Assembly (NCBI GenBank): GCA_945873205.1
Contig: CAMCCC010000001.1
Location: 186,001 to 250,000 of the forward strand
Direction of reading: 5' to 3'
DNA: 64,000 nt
From: an uncultured bacterium
GTDB lineage: Bacteria; Bacillota; Clostridia; Oscillospirales; Oscillospiraceae
Position numbers and translations under genes: made by a program. Position 1 is the first letter of the stretch; each line of letters starts with the position of its first letter. The notes under the pieces were generated by a model. That model ran no database searches and was not told where the DNA came from. It worked only from the letters and a program-made list of their open reading frames with translations. Positions 32,218 through 41,038 of the stretch are shown here, piece by piece.

Positions 32218-32912
32218 TTCTCCCGCTCTCCTTCCGGGGCCAGCCGGGTCACCACCAATTCCGCCAGCAGGGCCAGACTCTGCTCAAAATCCAGCTCACT
32301 GGTATCCACCAGCACCGCGTCCTCCGCCGCTTTCAACGGCGCCGCCGCCCGGCTGCTGTCCTGTACATCCCGGTATTCAATGTCCTGCAAAACCTCCTCA
32401 AAGCTGGAGGTGACGCCTTTGCTCTCCAGCTCCAGAAGCCGCCGCCGGGCCCGGGCCTGGGCACTGGCGGTAAGGAAGATTTTCAGCTCCGCCTCCGGCA
32501 GTACCACCGTGCCGATGTCCCTGCCGTCCATGATCACATGGTTCTCCTGTGCCATCTTCCGCTGCATCTCCAGCAGATAGGCCCTTACCGCCGGCAGCGC
32601 CGCCACATCGGAGGCACAGATGGAAATCTCCGGCAGGCGAATCTCTGCGGAGACGTCCTCTCCGTTCAGATACATCCGCTGTTCCCCTGCCTCATTATAG
32701 CCCATGGTAATGCTGATCTTCGGCAGCAGGGCGGCGACGGCGGCTTCATCCCGCCGGTCAATCCCGGCCCTGTAAGCGGCCAGGCCCACCGTCCGATAGA
32801 TGGCGCCGGTGTCCACATAGATAAACTGGAACATCCCGGCAAGCCTTCTTGCCAGGCTGCTCTTCCCCGCCCCGGAGGGGCCGTCAATGGCAATCGCGTA
32901 AAATCCGTTCAT
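32214..32912 (-). CDS. cmk: cytidylate kinase Cmk
   Basis: Phosphorylates CMP and dCMP with ATP. The ATG at 32912 after AGGGAGGAAGAGTACA gives 232 residues, the usual length. P-loop AIDGPSGAGKSSLARRLA at residues ~8-25, the NMP-binding VDTGAIYRTVGL, the DGRDIGTVVLPEAELKIFLTASAQARARRR lid region. It is followed by ispH-rpsA with a four-base overlap, the standard context in Clostridia. Confidence 0.96.
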   Translation of the reverse strand: MNGFYAIAIDGPSGAGKSSLARRLAGMFQFIYVDTGAIYRTVGLAAYRAGIDRRDEAAVAALLPKISITMGYNEAGEQRMYLNGEDVSAEIRLPEISICASDVAALPAVRAYLLEMQRKMAQENHVIMDGRDIGTVVLPEAELKIFLTASAQARARRRLLELESKGVTSSFEEVLQDIEYRDVQDSSRAAAPLKAAEDAVLVDTSELDFEQSLALLAELVVTRLAPEGEREK

Positions 32913-32969
32913 TGTACTCTTCCTCCCTGTGCATATCCTGTTATGCTTAAAAGCGCAGAGCAATGCTTT

Positions 32970-34604
32970 CTATGTTTCTCTTGCATAAATATCAGTGAGC
33001 CGGTTGCCGTACGCCTCAATGCTGTATAAAAGATAGAAACCGTCAGGCTTTTCAAAGCCATTAACAACACCGCTGGTGGTATTAACCACGATATACTCTG
33101 CATCATCATAGTCATACACCAAGTCGATTTTCATCCCTCTTTCATAGGGCATAACATTATATGCGTTTATTAGAAGGAGCCTGGTAGAATCCGTTCCCCA
33201 CGATATTTGTACCATTTCATTGCTGTTATCATGGTCTAAAATATAATCCAGAGCATCTCTGGTTGAGACTCCCCAGTAATCTGTATCATAAAGCTGCCGG
33301 TCTTCTCTCTCGGTCAGAACATTGAAATATGCGTATTGATAAGGATGGTTAAATCCCATCTGAATGGCAGTCAGGCAAATCAGCGTGGTAGCCAGAATAG
33401 GGATCACCCTGCCGAAACGCTCCATCAGCAGCTCAAGGCCGTAGGCTGCCAGAACAATAATACCCAAATAGCTGAAATAGAAATGCCGCCAGCCATTGTA
33501 TACTATGGTCTTTTTTACCGAAGCAATTAGCAGCGGTAGCAGAGTGCAAATGCATATCATGGAAATAAACAGCAGTTTTTCGGCCTCGTCAGCGTTTTTT
33601 ACACGCCTATTTCCAAGGCTGGCAGCTATACGGCCAAACAGCCGCCCAAGACCAAGTATAGCCAGTGCTAAAATATATACAGGCGTAGTGATGCTTATAA
33701 GAGAAATAATATATCTGTTTGGCAGTTCGCCGGCTGCCGGGTGATAAAGCTTCCCTTCGAACAGAACTGTACCGTCCCATCTGGAAAACTTAAAAGCGTT
33801 AAACAGCGAATAATCAAAAAAGCCCTGGATATTACCCCACATGGCAGGTGTAATGAGATAGTAAACCAGGAAAAATAAACCCATGGCGGCCAGCATTGCG
33901 ATGATTCTGTTTTTACCCCATTTTCTCTTCGCTGACACATAAATAATAAAAAACAGTCCGATGACCCCAAAGGCAAAAAGACCTACCACCTTTGTGTTTG
34001 CAGCTATGGCTGCCAACAGCGAAAAGCCAATCACCTGAGCCGGTCTGCAGTATTTTGTTGCCAGCACCCCGAGGCAACAGGTATCTGCCATCAGCGCAAG
34101 AAATACAATATCCTTGTTGTTAAAATGCATCTGCGCAAAAATTCTGGGGGTGGCAAAAAAAGCCAGAGCACATATCAGAGCCAATCTTTTGTTTTTAAAC
34201 AAATCCTTAATCAGGATATAAATGGCAAGTACCGCCGTGAATGATATGATATATGTGTAGTAATGGTATATTAGAGAAATTTCCTCTCCTGACATTGAAA
34301 TTTGTCCGGTTTTAGCCATAAAAAGCAAGGGACTAATAAGGTAGTATGCCGCCTGACCATGGTCAATTTCTACACTGTCACGAATTGGAATAAAACCATA
34401 ACTGTCAAAATAGTACATCACCTGGCTGTCTTCCTTGAAATACAGCCCAAGATATTCTCTGAGATTTCCCATAAGAATGGAAATCTCAGTGTTCTCATCT
34501 GGAGGGATGCCATAATCCGGCGTTACCGCCAGCCCAAGGCAAAATACAAGCGTCAATATGATTATATAGACATACTTATTTTTTAAATTTTTTATCATTA
34601 TCAT
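32970..34604 (-). CDS. ArnT/PMT-like (GT39/GT83) membrane glycosyltransferase, AT-rich
   Basis: A 544-residue polytopic protein with about eleven spans. It has the GT-C style first external loop (DYGIPPDENTEIS, with an Asp/Glu pair), followed by a dense membrane region and a soluble C-terminal part (~430-544). The family transfers sugars from polyprenyl phosphate to lipid or protein acceptors. The DNA is visibly richer in A/T than every neighbour, with runs of AAT, TTT and ATA codons, which suggests acquisition. Its start overlaps the end of the flavoprotein gene by 29 bases and it lies between that gene and cmk, normally adjacent. Start may be ATG at 34604 or 34598. Confidence 0.75.
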   Translation of the reverse strand: MIMIKNLKNKYVYIIILTLVFCLGLAVTPDYGIPPDENTEISILMGNLREYLGLYFKEDSQVMYYFDSYGFIPIRDSVEIDHGQAAYYLISPLLFMAKTGQISMSGEEISLIYHYYTYIISFTAVLAIYILIKDLFKNKRLALICALAFFATPRIFAQMHFNNKDIVFLALMADTCCLGVLATKYCRPAQVIGFSLLAAIAANTKVVGLFAFGVIGLFFIIYVSAKRKWGKNRIIAMLAAMGLFFLVYYLITPAMWGNIQGFFDYSLFNAFKFSRWDGTVLFEGKLYHPAAGELPNRYIISLISITTPVYILALAILGLGRLFGRIAASLGNRRVKNADEAEKLLFISMICICTLLPLLIASVKKTIVYNGWRHFYFSYLGIIVLAAYGLELLMERFGRVIPILATTLICLTAIQMGFNHPYQYAYFNVLTEREDRQLYDTDYWGVSTRDALDYILDHDNSNEMVQISWGTDSTRLLLINAYNVMPYERGMKIDLVYDYDDAEYIVVNTTSGVVNGFEKPDGFYLLYSIEAYGNRLTDIYARET

Positions 34605-35856
34605 TTTCCTCTACAAGGCTCCTTTTTGTTACAGCCATCCCCGCCACATAGCCGGTGGACCAGGCAATCTGAAGATTGAACCCGCCGGTATAGCCGTCCA
34701 GGTCCAGCAGCTCCCCGGCAAAGTACAGGCCCTTCACCAGCTTGGACTCCATGGTCCTGGGGTTCACCTCTTTGGTGCTGACGCCCCCGGCGGTGACAAT
34801 AGCCTCGTCAATGGGCCGGGTGCCGCTGATGGAGACAGGAAAAGCCTTCAGAAGATGCAGCAGCTTCATCCGCTGCTCCCGGGTAATGCTGTTGACCTTG
34901 GTGTCCTCCGGGATGCCAGACAGTTGAATGAGCACCGGGATCATCGTGCGTCCGGCCAGGTCCCCCAGGGCATTTTTGAACTCCTTGTTGGCGTATTTTT
35001 CAAAATCCCGCAGCAGCCGGGCGTCCAGCTTTTTCTCGTCCAGCGCCGGCTTCAGGTCGATCTCCAGCCGGTAGACGGCCTTGCCCATGTTCCGCATATG
35101 GGCGCTGGCGGAAAGCACCAGGGGGCCGGAAACGCCGAAATGGGTAAACAGCATTTCGCCCAGCTCTTTGTAGATCAGTTTATCATCCTCATAGGCAGAA
35201 AGGCAAACATTCTTCAAGGCAAAGCCCTGCATCTCGCCGCAGTAAGCGTCGCCGCTCTCCAGCGGAACCAGGGATGGGCGCAGCGGCGTGACGCTGTGGC
35301 CCAGCTTCTTTGCTATCCTGTGGCCCGTGCCGGTGGAGCCGGTCAGCGGGTAGGACACGCCCCCCGTACACAGTGCCGCGGCCGTACATTCGATGGTGCC
35401 GTCCTTTGTGACCACAGCAGTGACCGCGCCGTCCTCCGTCAAAATATCCCGGGCCTCGGCGTGCAGAATCTCCACCCCCGCCCGTTCGCAGAGCCGGGTC
35501 AGCGTTCCCGCCACATCGTTGGCGTTATCGGACACCGGGAATACCCGGTTCCCCCGCTCCACCTTCAGGGGCAGGCCGTGATTTTCAAAAAAGGCCATGG
35601 TGTCCGCCGGGGAAAGCCGGTTCAGGGCGCTGTACAGAAAGCGTCCGTCGCCGGGGATGTTGGCCATAAAGGTCTTGATATCACAGCTGTTGGTCACATT
35701 GCAGCGGCCTTTGCCGGTGATGCGCACTTTGCGCCCCAGCTGGCGGTTTGGCTCCAGCAACACGGTCTTTATCCCCCGCTGGGCCGCGGTGTAGGCGCAC
35801 ATCATCCCGGCTGCCCCGCCGCCAATGACAACCAATTCAGTTTTCCGTAAACTCAT
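34576..35856 (-). CDS. HI0933-family FAD-binding flavoprotein (aminoacetone oxidase-like)
   Basis: An FAD-dependent oxidoreductase of 426 residues from the ATG at 35856 (MSLRKTELVVIGGG). The dinucleotide fold reads VVIGGGAAGMMCAYTAAQRG and GRKVRITGKGRCNVTNS. A C-terminal GGVSTKEVNPRTMESKLVKGLYFAGELLDLDGYTGGFNLQIAWSTG is the family signature; the substrate in bacteria is uncertain. It overlaps the RpiR gene upstream by 20 bases. Its C-terminal tail (EENDNDKKFKK) runs into the adjacent AT-rich gene and may have been altered by that insertion. Confidence 0.9.
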   Translation of the reverse strand: MSLRKTELVVIGGGAAGMMCAYTAAQRGIKTVLLEPNRQLGRKVRITGKGRCNVTNSCDIKTFMANIPGDGRFLYSALNRLSPADTMAFFENHGLPLKVERGNRVFPVSDNANDVAGTLTRLCERAGVEILHAEARDILTEDGAVTAVVTKDGTIECTAAALCTGGVSYPLTGSTGTGHRIAKKLGHSVTPLRPSLVPLESGDAYCGEMQGFALKNVCLSAYEDDKLIYKELGEMLFTHFGVSGPLVLSASAHMRNMGKAVYRLEIDLKPALDEKKLDARLLRDFEKYANKEFKNALGDLAGRTMIPVLIQLSGIPEDTKVNSITREQRMKLLHLLKAFPVSISGTRPIDEAIVTAGGVSTKEVNPRTMESKLVKGLYFAGELLDLDGYTGGFNLQIAWSTGYVAGMAVTKRSLVEENDNDKKFKK

Positions 35857-36646
35857 ATGTATGATACTCCCTGTGCAGAGCGTCCAGCTCCGCAAGATTT
35901 GCTTCCAAACGCTTTTCCCCGCTCTTTTCCAGGGTAGAGAGCAGCGCCGTTATCAGCACAGCCACAGCGGCCAGCCCCCTGCCCACCAGCATGGCGTCGG
36001 CATATTGGCGCAGGGGTACCGTCTCGTCCTCCGCCAGTACCAGCACCCCGGCGTTCCGGGCCCTGGCGTATCTGACCGGGCCCAGCAGCCCGGAATAGTA
36101 GTGACCGCTGATGCTCACAAGGACGGACCTGTCATCCAGCGCCAGGATTTCCCTGGTAATCCCCTCCGGCGCAACGCAGGCCGGAAATCCCAAAGCCCGC
36201 AGACCGCCGGCAAAGTTGCTGTCAAGCCCCTCCATTCCAAGCCCGGCCTGTACCACGATTCGCTCCGCCCCGCTGAGCAGAAGAAAGGCCTGTTCCAGGG
36301 CCCGTTCGTTTTGAGGGGTGGCTATAGCCTGCAAACTCTGCACCCCGGCGGCAACCAACTGCCCCAGCTCCCGGCTGTCCAGCTCCGCTGCCTCTTCCCG
36401 GGTGGCAATGCGTTCTTTGATCAGCTGCTGTAAGGCCCGGCGCAGCTCGATATACCCGTCAAAGCCAAGCTGCCGGGCAAAGCGAACCACCGAGGACTCG
36501 CTGACCCCTGTCGCTTCGGAGAGCATCTGGGCCGTCATAAAAGCCACGATCTCGCTGTTTTCACAGATATACTTTGCGATGGCTTTCTGCCGCTTGGAGT
36601 AGTCTCCGCACTCCTCGGCAATCCGCTGCAGAATATCCTTTTCCAT
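35837..36646 (-). CDS. MurR/RpiR family transcriptional regulator
   Basis: A 269-residue regulator. Residues ~1-75 are the RpiR helix-turn-helix (YSKRQKAIAKYICENSEIV; SEATGVSESSVVRFARQLGF); residues ~110-240 form a SIS sugar-isomerase domain (ERIVVQAGLGMEGLDSNF; VLVSISGHYYSGLLGPVRYAR), where a phosphosugar usually binds. Such proteins regulate amino sugar or other phosphosugar genes; no such target is adjacent. The ATG at 36646 is used because the longer track start extends through the end of rluB. Gene order rluB-rpiR-HI0933 is compact. Confidence 0.85.
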   Translation of the reverse strand: MEKDILQRIAEECGDYSKRQKAIAKYICENSEIVAFMTAQMLSEATGVSESSVVRFARQLGFDGYIELRRALQQLIKERIATREEAAELDSRELGQLVAAGVQSLQAIATPQNERALEQAFLLLSGAERIVVQAGLGMEGLDSNFAGGLRALGFPACVAPEGITREILALDDRSVLVSISGHYYSGLLGPVRYARARNAGVLVLAEDETVPLRQYADAMLVGRGLAAVAVLITALLSTLEKSGEKRLEANLAELDALHREYHTYEFTEN

Positions 36647-36648
36647 TC

Positions 36649-37356
36649 TCAGCCCCTCAGCCGCTGAAGTTCTTCCTCTGTCAGGTACCGCCACTGGCCG
36701 CTTTTCAGCTCACCCAGCGTAAGCCCGGCCTCTGATACCCGCCGAAGCCTTGTGACCTTCAGGCCCACCGCCTCGCACATTTTCCGCACCTGCCGGTTTC
36801 TGCCTTCGTGAATACAGATGGCCAGCACTGCGCCGCCGGGAATCAGTTCCACCAGCTCAACCTCTGCCGGATGGGGCATATAGCCGTCCAGCTTCATGGG
36901 CTGGCGCAGGCACTCCATCGCCGGCCCGATGCCCTGGCCCTGTACCCAGGTGTGGTAGGTCTTGCTCACATTGTGGGACGGATGCATCATCCGATTGGCA
37001 AAGTCTCCATCATTGGTCATCAGCAGCAGCCCTTCGGAATACATATCCAGCCTGCCCACCGGGTAAACCCGGACGCCGCAGCCCTTCACCAACTCGCTGA
37101 CGTTCTTCCGCCCCTTCTCATCCTTCATGGTGGTCACATAGCCTTTGGGTTTGTTCAGCATTATGTAAACCTTCTCGCTCCCGGACGGCAGGGGTGCGCC
37201 GTCCACAAGGATGCTGTCGGTATCGGGGTCAGCCTTGTCCCCCAGGACTGCGGTCATACCGTTTACACTGACGCGCCCGGCGCTGATGCAGTCCTCTGCC
37301 GCCCGGCGGGACATGAGCCCCGCGGCGGAAATGATTTTTTGCAGTCGTTCCTTCAT
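36649..37356 (-). CDS. rluB: 23S rRNA pseudouridine synthase RluB-type
   Basis: A 235-residue RsuA/RluB-class pseudouridine synthase. An N-terminal S4 RNA-binding domain (MKERLQKIISAAGLMSRRAAEDCISAGRVSVNG) precedes the catalytic core, with catalytic Asp in PVGRLDMYSEGLLLMTNDGD and the later EGRNRQVRKM. RluB modifies U2605 of 23S rRNA in E. coli. The ATG at 37356 is preferred to the track start, which reads through the dacF end. The gene follows dacF and precedes rpiR with two bases between. Confidence 0.92.
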   Translation of the reverse strand: MKERLQKIISAAGLMSRRAAEDCISAGRVSVNGMTAVLGDKADPDTDSILVDGAPLPSGSEKVYIMLNKPKGYVTTMKDEKGRKNVSELVKGCGVRVYPVGRLDMYSEGLLLMTNDGDFANRMMHPSHNVSKTYHTWVQGQGIGPAMECLRQPMKLDGYMPHPAEVELVELIPGGAVLAICIHEGRNRQVRKMCEAVGLKVTRLRRVSEAGLTLGELKSGQWRYLTEEELQRLRG

Positions 37357-37363
37357 GTTTGCT

Positions 37364-38440
37364 TCACCTGCCGTCTGTATTCCTTGCTGTGACGGCCAGC
37401 TCCGCGTCCTCGGCATAGATGAGGCTGCAGCCGTCAATGATCTTTTCGTTTATTATAACCCAAATTTGTCCGCCTGTCTCCCCCTTATTTACCGGGGCAA
37501 AGACAAATCTTGGCATCTCTGCCTGCAGGACAATCTGCCGGCAGCTGCCGGTATAGACCTCAATGCTCTTTTCCGGCACCAGTTGGACAGTTTCCACCGT
37601 TCCGGATATCACCGGCACGGAAAAGCACTGGCCCTCCATCACATCTTTCAATGTGAAGCGGGAATACGCCCAGTCATACAGGGCCATGTGGTCGTTCCAG
37701 TCATCCGGAGCGGACAGCGTGACGCATACCAGCCGCAGCCCTTTCCTCTCACAGCAGCTCACCAGGCAGCGGCCCGCCGAAAGGGTGTAGCCGGTCTTGC
37801 CGCCTACACAGCCGGGACAGAGCTCCAGCAGCCGGTTATGGTTCACCAGGGTCTGTCCATGGATGCTGCAGCTTTTCGTGGCGCATAGCTGGCGGAAGCT
37901 CTGGTTCTCCATACAATAGCACATCAGCTTCGCCATGTCCATGGCGGTGGAATAATGGCCCTGGGCATCCAGACCATGGGGATTGGCAAAGCTGCTGCCC
38001 GTCATCCCCAGCTGCGCCGCCTTCCTGTTCATCAGACCTGCAAAGCCCTCCATACTCCCCGCCGTGTGGCAGGCCAGGGCGCAGGCCGCGTCATTGCCGG
38101 ATTCCAGCAGCAACCCCAGCAGCAGCTCTTTCACCGTGTAGCGCTCCCCCGCTTTCAGGTACATGGAGGAGCCTTCAATATTGCAGTATTCGGGTTTAAT
38201 ATCCACCAGCTCATTCAGCTTTGCGTTTTCCAGCACCACAATGGCCGTCATAAGCTTGGTGGTGCTGGCGATCAGCGCCCTGGCCTGGCCGTTCTTGTCA
38301 TAGAGCAGCTGCCCATCCCCGGTCATCACTACCGCCGAGCTTGCGCTGGGGCCGGGCGCTGCCGCCGCTGCGCTGGGCAAAAGGGCCAGCATTACCGCCA
38401 GGGAAGCGCATACAGATATTGTTTTCTTAATAATAAGCAC
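37364..38440 (-). CDS. dacF: D-alanyl-D-alanine carboxypeptidase (DacF type)
   Basis: A penicillin-binding protein that trims pentapeptides in cell-wall peptidoglycan and, in sporulating species, often spore cortex. Signal peptide ~1-28 (TISVCASLAVMLALLPSAAAAA), then the three active-site motifs: SxxK (IASTTKLM, Ser59 and Lys62), SxN (LESGNDAACA) and KTG (GGKTGYTLSAG). Length 358 is normal for the S11 family. The start is GTG at 38440 and is buried in a long hairpin. It lies in the scp-gerW-dacF-rluB run common in Clostridia. Confidence 0.95.
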   Translation of the reverse strand: MLIIKKTISVCASLAVMLALLPSAAAAAPGPSASSAVVMTGDGQLLYDKNGQARALIASTTKLMTAIVVLENAKLNELVDIKPEYCNIEGSSMYLKAGERYTVKELLLGLLLESGNDAACALACHTAGSMEGFAGLMNRKAAQLGMTGSSFANPHGLDAQGHYSTAMDMAKLMCYCMENQSFRQLCATKSCSIHGQTLVNHNRLLELCPGCVGGKTGYTLSAGRCLVSCCERKGLRLVCVTLSAPDDWNDHMALYDWAYSRFTLKDVMEGQCFSVPVISGTVETVQLVPEKSIEVYTGSCRQIVLQAEMPRFVFAPVNKGETGGQIWVIINEKIIDGCSLIYAEDAELAVTARNTDGR

Positions 38441-38467
38441 CGCCTTTCCAAGGCAGTGCTTATTATT
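38429..38467 (-). promoter_or_regulatory. hairpin containing the dacF start codon
   Basis: An 18-bp stem with one mismatch (AATAATAAGCACTGCCTT/AAGGCGGTGCTTATTATT) and a three-base loop. The dacF GTG and its GGAAAGG ribosome site lie in the loop and 3' arm, so translation of the mRNA may need the stem to open. It lacks a T run and is not a good terminator. Confidence 0.6.
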
Positions 38468-38494
38468 GACAATTATTCAGATAATATGAGTCGC

Positions 38495-38884
38495 TCAGAC
38501 CTTGTCGCTCTTCTGCTTGGCAATGAACGCGTCCACCCGGTCCATGACCTGGGGCACCATGTCAATGATCCGGTCAACGGTGTTGCTGGCGGGCGGCGTG
38601 ACATTGATCATCCGCACCGTGCCGTCCTTAATCACCAGGAAACCGATGGGGTCGATCTTGACGCCGGTGGCGTTGCCGCCGCCATAGGGGCGCTGCTCCC
38701 CGGTCTTTTTGCTGTTGAACTCCACGCCGCCGCCGCCAAAGCCAACGCTGACCTTGGAGATGGGGACCAGCGTAATGCCGTCAGGCGTGTAGATGGGGTC
38801 GCCAACCACCGTGTCAACCTTGAGAATGTTCTTCACGCTCTCTATCGTGTTCTGCATCAGTTCGCCGATAGGGTTATTATCCAT
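38495..38884 (-). CDS. gerW: sporulation protein GerW/YtfJ
   Basis: A 129-residue member of the GerW/YtfJ family (DVxVGDPIxxxDGxxxIPVSKVSxGFGGGG pattern: VVGDPIYTPDGITLVPISKVSVGFGGGG). Needed for correct germination in Bacillus; the biochemical role is unknown. In this ORF the C-terminal is ARSD-rich and ends SDKV. It overlaps the DUF2953 gene by eight bases and is upstream of dacF, the usual context. Confidence 0.9.
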   Translation of the reverse strand: MDNNPIGELMQNTIESVKNILKVDTVVGDPIYTPDGITLVPISKVSVGFGGGGVEFNSKKTGEQRPYGGGNATGVKIDPIGFLVIKDGTVRMINVTPPASNTVDRIIDMVPQVMDRVDAFIAKQKSDKV

Positions 38885-39626
38885 TAGAGTCCATCCTTTC
38901 CTCTTCTTGTATATTTTCTTCTGTTTCGTTCTCCGTATTCGCTTCTTCCGGCTGCCCCTCCGGGGAGGCCTCGTTCCCGCTTCCCCTGTTTTTGCGTTTC
39001 TCTTTCAGCAGGCGGAACTTATTCTTAATCAGGATCCACAACGCCCCGAAGAGGATCGCAAAGGCCATGCGGAACACCTGGCCAATGCGGATCACCACGC
39101 AAAGGCCAAAGTCGATCCTGGTCTTTTCCTCGGTAAAATCGATATTGGTCCAGACATCACAATCCTTCACAATGAAGCGCTCCGCGCAGATCGGGGCCAG
39201 GGAGGACAGGGCCGCGTTCACATAGTTATAGGTCATGGCCGTGGCGTAGGGGTCTGTTCCGGCCGCCACATAGTGAAGCAAGAAACGGTCCACGGTCAGC
39301 TTGCCGAACTTGCCAAAGCCTCGCAGGACCGCCTTGACCAGGGCCAGAATCTCGTCCATGTTCAGCTGGAGATTCAGTTTCTTCCTGGGCTTTGGCGCCT
39401 GCTCCGGCCCGGCCTCTTTGGGCTTTTTCTCTTTTTTGGGTTTCTTTTCCTTCTTGGGCTTGGATTCATCCGCAGGCTTTCTTGGCAGCAGCTTCAGCAT
39501 GACGCCGCACACCTTGGCCGAAACGCTCAACTCTCCGTTTTCATAGCCCACGTCTGCCCCAACCGGAATGAGCATGATCAGCGCAATTATGCCGATAATA
39601 ACGCCCAGAACGATCAACCAGACCAA
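38877..39626 (-). CDS. DUF2953 domain-containing membrane protein
   Basis: A 249-residue protein beginning with a TTG codon ten bases after GGAGG. It has an N-terminal membrane segment (LIVLGVIIGIIALIMLIPVG), a short external strand region with YENGELSVSAKVCGVMLKL, a Lys/Glu-rich linker (PKKEKKPKKEKKPKE) and a DUF2953 region with a second membrane segment (VFRMAFAILFGALWILI). Unknown function, but it is found beside scpB and gerW in many spore formers. Confidence 0.8.
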   Translation of the reverse strand: MVWLIVLGVIIGIIALIMLIPVGADVGYENGELSVSAKVCGVMLKLLPRKPADESKPKKEKKPKKEKKPKEAGPEQAPKPRKKLNLQLNMDEILALVKAVLRGFGKFGKLTVDRFLLHYVAAGTDPYATAMTYNYVNAALSSLAPICAERFIVKDCDVWTNIDFTEEKTRIDFGLCVVIRIGQVFRMAFAILFGALWILIKNKFRLLKEKRKNRGSGNEASPEGQPEEANTENETEENIQEEERMDSNG

Positions 39627-39631
39627 TTACA

Positions 39632-40252
39632 TCACTCCTCCACAGTTTCTCCTGTGACTTCGCTCAATGAGATCTGTTCCTTCAAGCCGGGGTCCTGCAA
39701 TTTGTTGATGGCGCTTTGCAGCTTTTCGATTCCTTCGCCGTTGGTCATATCCGGCAGCGGCGGCAGCTCCGCCAGGCTGCTGATGCCCATGGTGCGCAAA
39801 AACACATCTGTGGTGCGGAAGATCGCCGGGCGGCCCGGAACCTCCAGCCGGCCGCACTCCTCAATCAGCCCCCGCTCGCAAAGGGCGCTGACGGTGTAGG
39901 AGCTGTCCACCCCGCGCACCTGCTCCACATAGGCCCTGGTCACCGGCTGGAAATAGGCCACAACGGCCAAGGTCTCCAGCGCCGGCTGGGACAGCATCGG
40001 CGGCTTTCTCTGCTCCAGCACCTTGCTGATATAGGGCGCAAATTCCGGCGCTGAGCACATCTGCAGCCGGTCATCCAGCTGCAAAATTCTCATTCCCCGC
40101 TGCTCGCTCTCATATTTCTCCCGCAGTTCTCTGGCCGCGGCGAGGACTTCATCCTCACCAACGCCCAGGATCAGGGAAAGCCGGGCCACAGGGACACTCT
40201 CCCCCGCTGCGAAAAGGATAGCCTCAATAACAGAAAGTATATCAATCATCAT
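39632..40252 (-). CDS. scpB: segregation and condensation protein B
   Basis: A 206-residue ScpB. Two winged-helix domains; hallmark segments are ILFAAGESVPVARLS, KPPMLSQPALETLAVVAYFQPVTRAYVEQVRGVD and EVPGRPAIFRTTDVFLR. ScpB works with ScpA and SMC in chromosome condensation and segregation. It starts directly after scpA, with no space between genes. Confidence 0.95.
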   Translation of the reverse strand: MMIDILSVIEAILFAAGESVPVARLSLILGVGEDEVLAAARELREKYESEQRGMRILQLDDRLQMCSAPEFAPYISKVLEQRKPPMLSQPALETLAVVAYFQPVTRAYVEQVRGVDSSYTVSALCERGLIEECGRLEVPGRPAIFRTTDVFLRTMGISSLAELPPLPDMTNGEGIEKLQSAINKLQDPGLKEQISLSEVTGETVEE

Positions 40253-41032
40253 TTACTCAACAATCTTTTCCATGATTTCGTCCACATCACCGCCGGCAAA
40301 GGCCAGGGCATAGTCATCTCCTGCCCGGCTGATATGGATGCTGCCCATACTGCAAAGCTCCAGGATGGACATAAAGGTTGCCACGATCTCCGACCGGGAG
40401 CGGCAGTCCCGGTACAGGGCCTGCAGCGTTGTCCCGCCTTCCTTCAGCCGCAGCAGAATCTGATAGCTCTTGTCCCGCACGCTATAGATAATGCGCTTGG
40501 GCACCGCCTGGCTGATATCCGGCTCCGGCGTCTTGCCGCCCCGGGAATAGATGCCGTACAGGGCCTTCAGCAGATCCACCGGCTCATGGCGGTACTCATA
40601 CTCTCTGGCGGTCTTGGGCAGCGGCTCCGGCAGCTTGGCGTAGTACAGCAGCCCCAGCTCCGAGGCCTTTTTCAGCTCCGGCGTCACCTTTTGCACGGCA
40701 GCGAAGATATCCCTGCATTTCAGCTGCTCCAGCGAGGCCATCAGCACCTCCAGCTCGGAGACCTCCTCGTCCCCGGCCAGCAGCGTCCGCGTCTTGATAT
40801 AGAGCAGGTGGGAGGCCATCTGCACGAACTCACTGGCCACCTCCAGGTCCATGCTCTGCATCTTGTCCAGATATTCCAGATACTGGTCAAGAATATCTGC
40901 GATCTTGATGTCCCGGATCTCTATTTTATTCTTGGAAAGCAGCATCAGGATCAGGCTCAGCGGCCCCTCAAAATCCTGAAGCTGGTTCTTTTCCTTAACG
41001 ATTCCCTCAAGGAAGAAATTGGGATTTTCCAT
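40253..41032 (-). CDS. scpA: segregation and condensation protein A
   Basis: A 259-residue kleisin that bridges SMC heads. N-terminal SMC-contact region (FEGPLSLILMLLSKNKIEIRDIKIADILDQYLEYL) and C-terminal winged helix (IVATFMSILELCSMGSIHI). ATG at 41032 gives MENPNFF; the track uses an in-frame GTG six bases upstream. It follows the site-2 protease gene directly. Confidence 0.95.
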   Translation of the reverse strand: MENPNFFLEGIVKEKNQLQDFEGPLSLILMLLSKNKIEIRDIKIADILDQYLEYLDKMQSMDLEVASEFVQMASHLLYIKTRTLLAGDEEVSELEVLMASLEQLKCRDIFAAVQKVTPELKKASELGLLYYAKLPEPLPKTAREYEYRHEPVDLLKALYGIYSRGGKTPEPDISQAVPKRIIYSVRDKSYQILLRLKEGGTTLQALYRDCRSRSEIVATFMSILELCSMGSIHISRAGDDYALAFAGGDVDEIMEKIVE

Positions 41033-41038
41033 TATCAC

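Noticed and set aside
30325-32580. 751-residue plus-strand ORF
   Set aside because: Opposite the ispH-rpsA fusion and cmk; shadow.
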